Assembly: GCA_022509025.1 (NCBI GenBank) | Contig: JAFLUB010000011.1 | Coordinates: forward strand, 1 to 60,322 | Direction of reading: 5' to 3' | Source of the DNA: Oscillospiraceae bacterium | GTDB taxonomy: Bacteria; Bacillota; Clostridia; UBA1381 | DNA: 60,322 nt | Position numbers and translations under genes: made by a program | Shown here: positions 17,475-26,653 of the stretch, piece by piece | Layout of the letters: every line of letters begins with the position of its first letter | How positions within the stretch are numbered: position 1 is the first letter of the stretch | The notes under the pieces: generated by a model | Told to the model about the DNA's origin: nothing | Database searches by the model: none | What the model saw: only the letters and a program-made list of their open reading frames with translations

Positions 17475-17580
17475 AGTTTGATTAAAATCGCCCAGTTCAC
17501 CACTTTTTGCTCGGGGCGGTATAAACATACAGCACTACTCGCTGCAAAGCGGCAATCTGAACGATTTTCCTTCAAACTTT
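17473..17580 (+). repeat. Long inverted-repeat element after the DUF711 gene
   Basis: Outer arms AAAGTTTGA/TCAAACTTT (17473-17481 with 17572-17580), then AAAATCG/CGATTTT and GTTCA/TGAAC, closing a loop of about 58 bases. The left arm overlaps the DUF711 stop codon. The GGCAATCTG inside also occurs in family-2 repeats. It may be another miniature element or a processing site. Confidence 0.5.
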
Positions 17581-17611
17581 TCTATTTTATTAGAGATTAG
17601 GAGTTAAAATA

Positions 17612-17932
17612 ATGGAAGATTTGATTATGAAAATAATTGATATCGAGGATAGAGCACAGGAAATTATCCGCGATGCAAAAAAGGCGGATATGGACCTTGA
17701 TGAACGTATAAAAAACGAAGCGAATAAGCTTCATGACGATATTGAAAAAAAGGTTGAAGAAAAGAACGTCACAGTAAAACATATAGAAGAGGAAGACGCT
17801 GATAAAAAAATTGCGAAGATAAACGAAAAGCTTGAAAAAAATATGTCTGACCTTGATAAGAAATATGAACAAAACAAGGAAAAATGGGTTAATGATATAC
17901 TTTCGGATATAATCGGAGTGCAGAGAAGGTGA
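17612..17932 (+). CDS. atpH: V-type ATPase peripheral-stalk subunit (G/H type)
   Basis: A 106-aa charged protein predicted to be one long coiled coil (repeating D/E/K/A residues with no hydrophobic segment), the profile of the V/A-ATPase G/H peripheral-stalk subunit that pairs with subunit E. It is the first gene of the V-ATPase operon, eight bases before subunit C. Sequence conservation in this family is low, so the call rests mostly on composition and position. Confidence 0.75.
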   Translation: MEDLIMKIIDIEDRAQEIIRDAKKADMDLDERIKNEANKLHDDIEKKVEEKNVTVKHIEEEDADKKIAKINEKLEKNMSDLDKKYEQNKEKWVNDILSDIIGVQRR

Positions 17933-17940
17933 TTTCTTAA

Positions 17941-18990
17941 ATGAGTGCTGAGTATAGTGCTGTTGCCGCAAAGCTTAAGGCAATGCATTCGAGATTTCTG
18001 ACAAGACATGACTATGAGGAACTCCTTTCCAAAAAAAGCGTAAGTGATATATGCTTTTACTTAAAGTCTACTCCGGGATACAGCGATGTACTTTCGGAGG
18101 TGAATGAGCATAATACTCACCGTGGACAGATGGAACTTCTTCTGGAGCAGGACCTGGTCGATGAATATGTCAGGCTTTATAATTTTGTTGACGGAAAACA
18201 GCGCGCCATGCTGGAATTCTGGTTTATGCGTTATGAGGTCGAATTCTTGAAGCGTGAAATGCGTTATATATATACCCATGAGGAACGCAGCAGTGACGAA
18301 ATAAATCAGGGCAAATTTGATACTTTTTTTGAAACGCATACCAAGATAAACCGTGAGATTATGCATAGCGCATCTTCGCTGTCAGATTGTATTGCAGCGT
18401 GCGAGGGTACGCCGTATGCGGATACTTTAAAACGCGCTCTGAACCTTGACGCTGACTTTTTCCAGATAGCTATGATGCTTGATTCATATTACTACACATC
18501 GGTATGGCGTTCTGTAAAGAGAAACCTTTCCGATAAGCAGGTCAAGCTGTTCTATAAGCTTGAAGGCAGCAAGGTTGATATGCTGAATCTCATGTGGATT
18601 TACAGAGGTAAGAAGTACTTTGAATTAAAAAGCGAAATAATTTTTACTTATCTGCTTCCGGTAAGCTACAGGCTTACGGACGATATAATAAGGCAGCTCG
18701 TAAACGCGGAGACAGTTGAGAGATTTGTGGAGCTTGTGGAAAGTTCCACACCGTACGGCGCGTTGTTTGAGGACTGTGACAAGGATAGATTCCCTGAGGA
18801 GAATTACAGATATATTTATAACAATCTTTCAAAAAATATATTTGTCAATCACAGTCAGTCAATGGTCGCTGTATATGCGTATCTCAATTTAAAGGAAGTT
18901 GAGCTTAATAATATTACTACTATAATCGAGGGCATAAGATACAGTCTGAACGCTGATTTTATCCGCGGTCATGTAAGAGGAGGGAAATAA
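17941..18990 (+). CDS. atpC: V-type ATP synthase subunit C
   Basis: A 349-aa subunit of the central stalk that connects the rotor ring (K) to the A3B3 head through subunit D/F. It has the all-helical vATP-synt_AC39 layout, with motifs such as DYEELLSKKSVSDICFYL and WIYRGKKYFEL. It overlaps the subunit I start by one base (ATG at 18990), indicating coupling. Confidence 0.88.
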   Translation: MSAEYSAVAAKLKAMHSRFLTRHDYEELLSKKSVSDICFYLKSTPGYSDVLSEVNEHNTHRGQMELLLEQDLVDEYVRLYNFVDGKQRAMLEFWFMRYEVEFLKREMRYIYTHEERSSDEINQGKFDTFFETHTKINREIMHSASSLSDCIAACEGTPYADTLKRALNLDADFFQIAMMLDSYYYTSVWRSVKRNLSDKQVKLFYKLEGSKVDMLNLMWIYRGKKYFELKSEIIFTYLLPVSYRLTDDIIRQLVNAETVERFVELVESSTPYGALFEDCDKDRFPEENYRYIYNNLSKNIFVNHSQSMVAVYAYLNLKEVELNNITTIIEGIRYSLNADFIRGHVRGGK

Positions 18991-20888
18991 TGTCTATAAC
19001 AAAGATGAAAGCCGTAACTATAGCGGGTCAGATAAATGAATTTGACAATGTTGTTGAAAAATACGTGTACGGCAGAGATATTCATCTTGAAAACGCGATG
19101 TCTGTCATAACAAACAGCGGCAGAATTACGGGTTTTGATGATAATAATGAATATGATGATATTGCTAAATCCGCAAAGAGCATTCTGGAACTTGCCAAAT
19201 ACGACGTAAACCCGAAGCTTCTTACAGATGAAAATATGAATCCTGAGGATATGAAAAGCTTTATTGAAGGTATAAGTCGTAATATTGAGCATGAAAGAAA
19301 GCAGGATACAAAGCTCACAGAGCGTATTGAGGCGAATAACGCCGCTATCAGCAAGATGGAGCTGATGATGAATGTAGAAGTTGATTTATCAAAGCTTTTC
19401 AGGATGGAATTTATACATTGTAAGTTCGGGCGTATTCCCAAGACGGGATATAAGACGCTTGTGACATACCTTAATGATATTGAAGCATTCTTTGTGAAGA
19501 CCGCGGAGGATGTCACGGATATATGGGGATTTTATTTCTCGCCGGTTTCAAAGGAAAGTAAAGTTGAAGAGGTTTTTAATTCTCTTTATTTTGAAACAGT
19601 GGAGATTTCAGACGATTTCACGGGAACCCCATATGAGATAAAACAGAGACTTCTCATGGAGAACAAGAAGCTGCAGGAGGAGATAAAGGAGAACAGTGAA
19701 AAGACATCGAAGATGCTGTCAACTGTTACAGATAAGCTTTGCGGTATATATAATCTTGCAAAGAAACGGCATCAGTTTTCGGAAATCCGGCGGAATGCTG
19801 TTCACGGTGATATGTTCTTCTATGTTGTCGGCTGGATGGAAGCGAAAGACGCGCTGAAATTGGAAAAGGAAATAAACGCGTCGGGCGACGTTGTGATGTT
19901 CTATATAGAGGACGCAAAAAATGTCAAGAATATGCAGCCGCCTACGAAGCTAAAGAATAATCCGCTCTTCAAGCCGTTCGAGATGTTCGTCAAAATGTAC
20001 GGATTGCCAAGCTATAACGAAATAGACCCGACTCCAATCCTTGCGATAACTTATATACTGTTCTTCGGAATAATGTTCGGAGACGTCGGGCAGAGCCTTG
20101 TGCTTGCGATTGCGGGATTTGTGGTTTATAAGGTCAAAAAAATGGATTTAGGCGGGATTATCGGAATGGTCGGTATTGCCGGAATAATAAGCGGATTTAT
20201 ATACGGTAGCTTTTTCGGAAACGAGGAAATCATTCCTGAACTTTTCGGGATAAATACACTGAAGCCTATGGAGAACATAATGCCGCTTCTGATTGGCACT
20301 GTCTGTATGGGCGGAGTTATCATTATAATGGGTATCGCGCTTAACATTGTGAACATGATAAAGGCGCGGAATTTAGGAGAGGCATTATTCGGGCATAACG
20401 GATTAGCGGGCGCGCTGTTCTATATTACGGTTGTCTTATTCGCTGTGAATATGCTCGGCGGACTCGGTATACCGGGCGCGGTATTCGGTATCATGCTTGG
20501 CGTATCCCTGCTTACTATGTATCTTAACGAGCCACTCACACGCCTTATTGAAGGGAAGAAGAACCTTTTCCCGTCAGGGGCAATGTTCTTTGTGGAAAGC
20601 TTCTTTGAACTGTTCGAGGTGATATTAAGCTTCTGCACAAATACTATATCGTTCCTGAGAATAGGCGCATTCGCGGTTATCCATGTCGGAATGATGATGG
20701 CTGTAGCGTCGCTTTCATCCGGCGGCGGAGTTGGCGGAGCAGTTGTGACGGTAATCGGAAACGCTATAGTAATGGTACTTGAAGGACTTATAGTTGCGAT
20801 ACAGGTACTTCGTCTTGAATATTATGAAATGTTCTCGCGTTACTTTGTGGGACGCGGTAAAGAATTTATATCATTAAAGGATAAATAA
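18990..20888 (+). CDS. atpI: V-type ATP synthase subunit I
   Basis: The 632-aa membrane stator subunit that carries the ion half-channels. The N-terminal half (residues 1-340) is soluble and partly coiled coil; the C-terminal half has about seven to eight membrane segments, beginning near ITYILFFGIMFGDVGQS and including NTISFLRIGAFAVIHVGMMM, the conserved Arg-containing segment. Length is typical of bacterial NtpI. Confidence 0.93.
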   Translation: MSITKMKAVTIAGQINEFDNVVEKYVYGRDIHLENAMSVITNSGRITGFDDNNEYDDIAKSAKSILELAKYDVNPKLLTDENMNPEDMKSFIEGISRNIEHERKQDTKLTERIEANNAAISKMELMMNVEVDLSKLFRMEFIHCKFGRIPKTGYKTLVTYLNDIEAFFVKTAEDVTDIWGFYFSPVSKESKVEEVFNSLYFETVEISDDFTGTPYEIKQRLLMENKKLQEEIKENSEKTSKMLSTVTDKLCGIYNLAKKRHQFSEIRRNAVHGDMFFYVVGWMEAKDALKLEKEINASGDVVMFYIEDAKNVKNMQPPTKLKNNPLFKPFEMFVKMYGLPSYNEIDPTPILAITYILFFGIMFGDVGQSLVLAIAGFVVYKVKKMDLGGIIGMVGIAGIISGFIYGSFFGNEEIIPELFGINTLKPMENIMPLLIGTVCMGGVIIIMGIALNIVNMIKARNLGEALFGHNGLAGALFYITVVLFAVNMLGGLGIPGAVFGIMLGVSLLTMYLNEPLTRLIEGKKNLFPSGAMFFVESFFELFEVILSFCTNTISFLRIGAFAVIHVGMMMAVASLSSGGGVGGAVVTVIGNAIVMVLEGLIVAIQVLRLEYYEMFSRYFVGRGKEFISLKDK

Positions 20889-20907
20889 AATTTTGGAGGT
20901 AATTAAC

Positions 20908-21324
20908 ATGATAATGACAATTTTACTTGCGCTTATTGCGCTTACGGTTATAGTTCCCATAACAATGTACTACAGAACAGGCAAGAGAAAGGGCAGGGAA
21001 TGTCTGCTTATGAATGCGATTTCTTTCTTCTCTGTTATTGGTATAGGCATGATTTGTATCTTAGGCAGCGGCGTTAGCGCGTTTGCTGCGGGCGAGGCGG
21101 CAGGACTGACTGTCGGCGAGGGACTGAAATTTATCGGCGCGGCTCTTTCAACCGGTCTTAGCGGTATAGGCGGCGGTATAGCTGTTTCATCGGCTGCATC
21201 CGCGGCTATCGGCGCTATGAGCGAGAATGAGAAGATTATGGGTAAAACGCTTATCTTCGTTGCTCTTGCGGAAGGTATCGCTCTTTATGGTCTGGTAATT
21301 TCGTTCATGATTCTGAACGCTTAA
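20908..21324 (+). CDS. atpK: V-type ATP synthase subunit K (rotor ring)
   Basis: A 138-aa proteolipid that forms the rotor ring. It has a first membrane helix, a central region FAAGEAAGLTVGEGLKFIGAALSTG, then two helices; the ion-carrying Glu sits in VALAEGIALYGLVISF. The residue after the Glu is Gly, so the usual hydroxyl of strict sodium-type motifs is absent; the coupling ion stays open. The ATG at 20908 follows TGGAGGT; an in-frame TTG at 20893 is part of that site. Confidence 0.88.
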   Translation: MIMTILLALIALTVIVPITMYYRTGKRKGRECLLMNAISFFSVIGIGMICILGSGVSAFAAGEAAGLTVGEGLKFIGAALSTGLSGIGGGIAVSSAASAAIGAMSENEKIMGKTLIFVALAEGIALYGLVISFMILNA

Positions 21325-21340
21325 GGAGCTTAATAATACC

Positions 21341-21649
21341 ATGAAAATGTATTTAATCAGTGACAATATCGACACTCAGATAGGTATGCGTCTCGCGGGT
21401 ATAGACGGCTGTGTTGCGCATGAGAGTGAAGAAATTATTGAAAGCACGAAAAAAGCCATTGAGGATGACGAATTGGGTATCCTAATATACACAGAGAAAG
21501 CGGCTGCAAAGGTGAAGGATTATCTTAATAATCTTAAGCTGACACTGCATACGCCGCTTATTATTGAAATACCTGACCGGCACGGAAGCCGCGATATTGC
21601 GGGCAGCATAAACAGCATGGTTCAGGAGTCAATAGGTCTTAAGCTGTAA
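21341..21649 (+). CDS. atpF: V-type ATP synthase subunit F
   Basis: A 102-aa central-stalk subunit with the typical start MKMYLISDNIDTQIGMRLAGIDG and PLIIEIPDRHGS in the second half. It sits between K and E as in other clostridial V-ATPase operons. Confidence 0.88.
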   Translation: MKMYLISDNIDTQIGMRLAGIDGCVAHESEEIIESTKKAIEDDELGILIYTEKAAAKVKDYLNNLKLTLHTPLIIEIPDRHGSRDIAGSINSMVQESIGLKL

Positions 21650-21662
21650 GGGGGTAAAAACA

Positions 21663-22271
21663 TTGGACAGCAGTAATATAACTGAAAAACTCAACATTTT
21701 CACTTCTCTTGTGTTAAAAGACGCAAGCGCAAAACGTGAAAAACTTATGGAAGATGTAGAAAAGGAATATGCCGAAAGAATAGGTGAAAAGGAAACCGAG
21801 CTTTTACAGGAAGCGTATGATACTATACAGCACACTATACAGGACGCGCGCAAGTATGCGAATGAGAGAGTGCTTCATGCCGAGATTGATTCGAAGAAAA
21901 AGCTTATTTTGAAGCGTGAGGAAATAATAGAAGAAGTAATGAGTGACGCGAAAAGAGAAATAGTCAGATTTACGGAAAGCGAAAAGTATGGGGAATGGCT
22001 TCTTGACAAGATAGAGAAAGCTCTGTTTGAAGTAGGCAAAGGCGCGAAAACCATATATATTTCATCTGATGATATCAGATTCAAGGAGAAGATAGAGCAA
22101 ATTCCGGATATGTCAGGAATTAATGTTGAAGCGTCACCGGAGCATGATTTCCTGGGCGGCGCAAAGGTTTTAAATACGGACAGAAAGGTAGCTGTCGATT
22201 ACTCGCTAAAGGAGATGCTCGCTCTGCAAAAACAAGCGTTTTTACAGAACAGCGGCTTGACCTTAAGCTGA
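21663..22271 (+). CDS. atpE: V-type ATP synthase subunit E
   Basis: A 202-aa peripheral-stalk subunit. The N-terminal two thirds is coiled coil rich in K, E, R and A; the C-terminal part (PEHDFLGGAKVLNTDRKVAVDYSL) is the globular head-binding region typical of the family. The start is TTG at 21663 after an AAGGGGG site. Confidence 0.85.
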   Translation: MDSSNITEKLNIFTSLVLKDASAKREKLMEDVEKEYAERIGEKETELLQEAYDTIQHTIQDARKYANERVLHAEIDSKKKLILKREEIIEEVMSDAKREIVRFTESEKYGEWLLDKIEKALFEVGKGAKTIYISSDDIRFKEKIEQIPDMSGINVEASPEHDFLGGAKVLNTDRKVAVDYSLKEMLALQKQAFLQNSGLTLS

Positions 22272-22295
22272 GAGAAATGAAAGGAATGAGCATAA

Positions 22296-24068
22296 ATGGC
22301 TAATACAAAAGGTCAGATATTCGGTATAAACGGACCTGTTGTTACGGTAAAAGGTTCCATGTCATTTGAAATGCAGGAAATGGTGTATGTAGGTGACGAG
22401 GAACTGATTGGTGAAGTAATCGGTGTGACTAAGAACAGCACTATAGTTCAGGTATATGAGGAAACTACGGGACTCAGAAAGGGAGAACCTGTTACGGGAA
22501 CGGGAGGACCTCTTTCAATAACTCTTGCTCCGGGTATTATTTCAAATATATTCGATGGTATAGAAAGACCGTTAAAGGATATAAGAAATCTGTCAGGCGC
22601 GTTTATCGAGCGAGGCTTGAAGGTAAATAATCTTGACGAGGAAAAGATATGGAATGTTAGCTTTAAAGCAAAGAAAGGCGATTATGTCACAGGCGGCGAA
22701 GTGATTGCCGTAACTCAGGAAACAAGCCTTATTGAGCACAGAATTATGATTCCGCCTAATGTGAGCGGAATTATAGACTGGATTGCTTCTGACGGCGGAT
22801 ATAAGATTTCGGATGTTGTTGCGAAGATTAAGTCGGGCGATGAAGTCATTGACGTTACAATAAAGCAGAAATGGCCGATAAAAAAAGCCAGACCGTATAA
22901 TGAACGTCAGGGTATTCAAAGGCCGCTTGTAACCGGTCAGAGAGTTATAGACGCGCTTTTCCCGCTTGCCAAGGGCGGTGCGGCTGCTATTCCGGGCGGA
23001 TTCGGAACAGGTAAAACCATGACTCAGCATCAGCTTGCGAAGTGGTGCGATGCTGATATAATAGTATACATCGGCTGCGGTGAGCGCGGTAATGAAATGA
23101 CGCAGGTACTGGACGAATTTTCGGAGCTTATAGACCCGAAATCGGGGAGACCGTTGCTTGACCGTACGGTACTTATAGCTAACACATCAAATATGCCGGT
23201 TGCGGCGCGTGAGGCAAGTATATACACGGGTGTGACATTGGCGGAATATTTCCGTGATATGGGTTATCATGTCGCGCTTATGGCGGATTCAACTTCAAGA
23301 TGGGCAGAGGCGCTAAGAGAAATCTCAGGACGTCTTGAAGAGATGCCAGCTGAGGAGGGTTTCCCCGCATATCTTGCATCAAGGCTTTCAGCGTTTTATG
23401 AGAGAGCCGGTTATGTGACAAACCTCAACGGCAGCGAGGGTTCTGTTTCAATCATCGGAGCGGTGTCGCCGCAGGGCGGTGATTTCTCGGAACCTGTGAC
23501 GCAGAATACAAAGCGTTTTATACGCTGCTTCTGGGCGCTTGATAAGAGCCTTGCATATTCGCGTCATTATCCTGCGATCCAGTGGCTTAATAGCTACAGT
23601 GAGTATATTGACGAGCTTACCGACTGGTATAGAATGAATGTTTCGCATAATTTCATAGCAAAGAGAAATAAAATTATGGCTATCCTTCAGGAGGAATCGA
23701 GCCTCATGGAGATAGTAAAGCTTATCGGCGCGGACGTGCTGCCTGACGGACAGAAGGCGACATTGGAGGTTGCGCGTACAATCAGAGTAGGATTTTTGCA
23801 GCAGAACGCTTTTCATAAAGATGATACTTATGTTCCGCTGAAAAAGCAGGATAGAATGATGGATGTGATTCTCCTGTTTGACAGGCGTATCAGACAGTGT
23901 GTTGAAAAGGGTATAGTGCTTTCCAAGGTAAGCGAAAGCGGTATTGCCGATGATATTGTAAGAATCAAGTATAGTATTGGCAACGAAAATATAGAAGCGC
24001 CGTTTAAGGAGCTTGAGAATAAAATAAACGAGACATTTGATCAGATTATTTATGAACGTGAAAAATAA
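22296..24068 (+). CDS. atpA: V-type ATP synthase catalytic subunit A
   Basis: The 590-aa catalytic subunit of the A3B3 head. Its P-loop is PGGFGTGKT (near residues 231-239), followed by GERGNEMTQVL and the ALREISGRLEEMPAEEGFPAYL stretch in two parts. The last codons (Arg-Glu-Lys-stop) are supplied by the start of family-2 repeat 2a, which also gives the same REK end to subunit B. Function is certain; the repeat-derived C-terminus is the unusual point. Confidence 0.96.
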   Translation: MANTKGQIFGINGPVVTVKGSMSFEMQEMVYVGDEELIGEVIGVTKNSTIVQVYEETTGLRKGEPVTGTGGPLSITLAPGIISNIFDGIERPLKDIRNLSGAFIERGLKVNNLDEEKIWNVSFKAKKGDYVTGGEVIAVTQETSLIEHRIMIPPNVSGIIDWIASDGGYKISDVVAKIKSGDEVIDVTIKQKWPIKKARPYNERQGIQRPLVTGQRVIDALFPLAKGGAAAIPGGFGTGKTMTQHQLAKWCDADIIVYIGCGERGNEMTQVLDEFSELIDPKSGRPLLDRTVLIANTSNMPVAAREASIYTGVTLAEYFRDMGYHVALMADSTSRWAEALREISGRLEEMPAEEGFPAYLASRLSAFYERAGYVTNLNGSEGSVSIIGAVSPQGGDFSEPVTQNTKRFIRCFWALDKSLAYSRHYPAIQWLNSYSEYIDELTDWYRMNVSHNFIAKRNKIMAILQEESSLMEIVKLIGADVLPDGQKATLEVARTIRVGFLQQNAFHKDDTYVPLKKQDRMMDVILLFDRRIRQCVEKGIVLSKVSESGIADDIVRIKYSIGNENIEAPFKELENKINETFDQIIYEREK

Positions 24069-24302
24069 GAACACGACCCGCTAACGCAATTGAAAATTGT
24101 GGGCGGGTTCCCCGGAACCTTGTTGTTCCACAATAAGCGTCGCATATCACCCTTTATCGGAACTCCACGTATACGCATACGTCGGCGTTCCTCAAAAGGG
24201 CGACCAGCCCCGGTTGCATGGGCGAGCAGCAAATGCAATTTGCGACCAGCCTTTTTCATGTTATGATTTGTGCCGCAAGGCGGCGGAATGGAGATTATTA
24301 TG
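24055..24302 (+). repeat. Structured repeat family 2, copy 2a (atpA-atpB gap)
   Basis: The largest copy, 248 bases. It begins with AACGTGAAAAATAAG, which contains the atpA stop, then has the CCCGC/GCGGG hairpin module (24075-24110), a GGAAC/GTTCC hairpin, the long CCCTTT...AAAAGGG hairpin with ACGTAT/ATACGT at its tip, a GGTTGC/GCGACC module, the closing arm TTTTTCATGTT, a GCCGC/GCGGC hairpin, and finally GGAGATTATTATG holding the atpB ribosome binding site and start codon. AATAAG flanks the first module on both sides. Confidence 0.85.
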
Positions 24303-25688
24303 GCAATAGAATATATGGGGCTCAGTAATATTCAGGGTCCTTTAGCTGTCATAGAGGGAGTAGACGATACCTTTTATGAAGAAATGGTAACGGTTACTCT
24401 GGACAGCGGTGAAAAGCGCATAGGACGCGTTATTGAGATTTCAGGAGATAAAGCTGTCATACAGGTGTTTGAAGGCACATCGGATTTATCTCTTACAAAC
24501 ACGAAAACAAAATTCATGGGTGAACCGATGCGTCTGCCTCTGTCAAAGGAAATGCTCGGCAGAACACTTGACGGAGCCGGCAGACCGATTGACGGACTGG
24601 GTGAATACTTTGCGGACGAGGTTCGCGATGTGAACGGACAGCCGATAAATCCGGTTTCCCGTGATTATCCTAATAACTTTATCCAGACGGGTATTTCATC
24701 AATAGACTGTCTTGCAACGCTTATCCGCGGACAGAAGCTGCCTATTTTTTCGGGCGACGGTATGCCGCATGATGATCTTGCAATGCAGATTGCAAGACAG
24801 GCGAAGGTGGTTGACTCCGATGATGAAAAGGGAGATAAATTTGCTATTGTGTTCGCGGCAATGGGCGTTAAACACGACGTGGCGAATTACTTTAAAAAAT
24901 CCTTTGAGGAGAGCGGCGTTCTCGGAAAGGTTGTAATGTTTTTAAACCTCTCAAACGACCCTGTTGTTGAGAGGATTATAACGCCGCGCTGCGCGCTTAC
25001 TGCGGCGGAATATTTAGCGTTTAAGCACAATATGCATGTGCTTGTTATTCTGACTGATATGACGTCATATGCGGAGGCTTTAAGAGAAGTATCATCATCA
25101 AAGGGAGAAATTCCGTCAAGAAAGGGCTTCCCCGGATACTTGTATTCGGATCTGGCTTCGTTATATGAACGCGCGGGTATTATAAAGGATGCCGAGGGTT
25201 CAGTTACACAGGTTCCTATACTTACCATGCCTAACGATGATATAACGCACCCGATTCCTGACCTGACAGGCTATATCACAGAGGGACAGATAGTTCTGGG
25301 CAGAGACCTGAGCCTTAAAGGCGTTTATCCGCCTGTGTCAATTCTTCCGTCTCTTTCGCGTCTTATGAAGGACGGTATAGGAGAAGGATTTACAAGGGAA
25401 GACCATCCTGACCTTTCAAACCAGCTTTTTGCAGCATATTCAAAGGTTGAGGACGCAAAGAGTCTTGCGTCTGTAATCGGTGAAGATGAGCTTTCGGATA
25501 TGGATAAAAAATATATCGCTTTCGGCAGAGCGTTTGATGAAAAGTTCTTATCTCAGGGCAAGGACGATAACAGAAGTATAGCTCAGACTCTTGATTTGGG
25601 CTGGGAGCTTTTAAAAATGCTGCCAAAGAGTGAGCTCGACAGAGTAAGCGATAAGATATTAGATAAGTATTATAAACGTGAAAAATAA
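24300..25688 (+). CDS. atpB: V-type ATP synthase subunit B
   Basis: The 462-aa nucleotide-binding but non-catalytic subunit of the head. Conserved stretches are [35 protein letters not shown] and [30 protein letters not shown] in two parts. The start is ATG at 24300, 12 bases after the repeat's ATG-like triplet, with GGAG as binding site; a 24270 start would translate the repeat. It ends KREK-stop, inside the next repeat copy (2b). Confidence 0.95.
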   Translation: MAIEYMGLSNIQGPLAVIEGVDDTFYEEMVTVTLDSGEKRIGRVIEISGDKAVIQVFEGTSDLSLTNTKTKFMGEPMRLPLSKEMLGRTLDGAGRPIDGLGEYFADEVRDVNGQPINPVSRDYPNNFIQTGISSIDCLATLIRGQKLPIFSGDGMPHDDLAMQIARQAKVVDSDDEKGDKFAIVFAAMGVKHDVANYFKKSFEESGVLGKVVMFLNLSNDPVVERIITPRCALTAAEYLAFKHNMHVLVILTDMTSYAEALREVSSSKGEIPSRKGFPGYLYSDLASLYERAGIIKDAEGSVTQVPILTMPNDDITHPIPDLTGYITEGQIVLGRDLSLKGVYPPVSILPSLSRLMKDGIGEGFTREDHPDLSNQLFAAYSKVEDAKSLASVIGEDELSDMDKKYIAFGRAFDEKFLSQGKDDNRSIAQTLDLGWELLKMLPKSELDRVSDKILDKYYKREK

Positions 25689-25846
25689 GAACCCGACCCA
25701 CTAACGCAATTGAAAATTGCGAGTGGGTTCCCCGGAACCTTGTTGTTCCACAATAAGCGGCGCATCTCGCCCTTCTTCGGAACCACGCGTATCCGCATAC
25801 GTCGGCAGTCCGCAAAAGGGCAATCTGCGTATCTTTTTCCACGTCA
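25675..25846 (+). repeat. Structured repeat family 2, copy 2b (atpB-atpD gap)
   Basis: Begins AACGTGAAAAATAAG over the atpB stop codon, has the CCCAC/GTGGG version of module 1 (a compensatory change from CCCGC/GCGGG in 2a), the GGAAC/GTTCC hairpin and the long CCCTT...AAGGG hairpin, and closes with TTTTTCCACGT. It lacks the terminal GGAGATT start module; atpD instead has its own AAAGGAGG site 40 bases further on. Confidence 0.82.
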
Positions 25847-25886
25847 CTGAAATTTATTACGCTATTTTTGAGGAAAGGAGGATATT

Positions 25887-26510
25887 ATGCAAAAAACGCT
25901 TGCACCCACAAAGGGCAATCTTATGACGGCAAAGAATACTCTGCGTCTTTCAAAGCAGGGCTATGAAATGCTCGATAAAAAAAGAAATATCCTCATAAGG
26001 GAGATGATGCTTCTTATAGAGGAAGCAAAAGAGGTTGAGGCACAGATTGAGGAGACCTTTGCGGCAGCATATAAGGCTCTCGAATCCGCTAATATAATTA
26101 TGGGAGTAAGCAAGGTTCAAAATCATGCCCATTCGTCTGTGTTAGAAAACAGTGTTAAAATTGATTTAAGAAGCGTAATGGGTGTGGAGATACCTGTGGT
26201 TACGGTGGAAAAAACGGATAAGAGACCTGTTTACAGCTTCTATTCCACTTCCTCCGCGCTCGACGAGGCAGCCATGCGCTTTGGAGAGGTTAAGGAAATG
26301 ACTGTACGGCTAACGGAAATAGAAAACGCTGTTTACCGTCTTGCCATGAACATTAAAAAGACGCAGAAAAGAGCGAACGCTCTTGAAAATATAACAATCC
26401 CGCTTTACGAGAATTTGACAAGGGAAATTCAGAATGCTCTTGAGGAGAAGGAACGCGAAGAGCATACGAGACTGAAGATTATAAAAAGAACAAAACAGAA
26501 TGATGAATAA
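25887..26510 (+). CDS. atpD: V-type ATP synthase subunit D
   Basis: The 207-aa central axle of the V-ATPase. It starts with the family motif APTKGNLMTAKNTLRLSKQGYEMLDKKRNIL (split over residues 5-35) and is almost entirely helical with a long antiparallel coiled coil. It is the last gene of the operon; a terminator follows. Confidence 0.93.
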   Translation: MQKTLAPTKGNLMTAKNTLRLSKQGYEMLDKKRNILIREMMLLIEEAKEVEAQIEETFAAAYKALESANIIMGVSKVQNHAHSSVLENSVKIDLRSVMGVEIPVVTVEKTDKRPVYSFYSTSSALDEAAMRFGEVKEMTVRLTEIENAVYRLAMNIKKTQKRANALENITIPLYENLTREIQNALEEKEREEHTRLKIIKRTKQNDE

Positions 26511-26512
26511 AT

Positions 26513-26545
26513 TCGGAAACGGCGAAATCGCCGTTTTCTTTTTTA
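26513..26545 (+). terminator. Intrinsic terminator of the V-ATPase operon
   Basis: Stem AAACGGCGA/TCGCCGTTT followed by TCTTTTTT, directly after the atpD stop. Confidence 0.85.
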
Positions 26546-26588
26546 AATATTCTGTTTTTATAAGTCATATAATTTTATATAAATATGA

Positions 26589-26617
26589 TTGCAATTTTAT
26601 TCAGTTTTTGGTATAAT
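26589..26617 (+). promoter_or_regulatory. Promoter of ung and downstream genes
   Basis: TTGCAA (26589-26594), a 17-base spacer and TATAAT (26612-26617). Confidence 0.75.
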
Positions 26618-26653
26618 AAATGTATGTAATCAGAATATCGGGGAGTGAGGGCG

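Noticed and set aside
24097..24309. Open frames of 60-120 codons inside family-2 repeats on both strands (also near 25717, 27258, 50921 and 52773)
   Set aside because: They are translations of the repeated hairpins, have no ribosome binding site of their own and overlap real genes.
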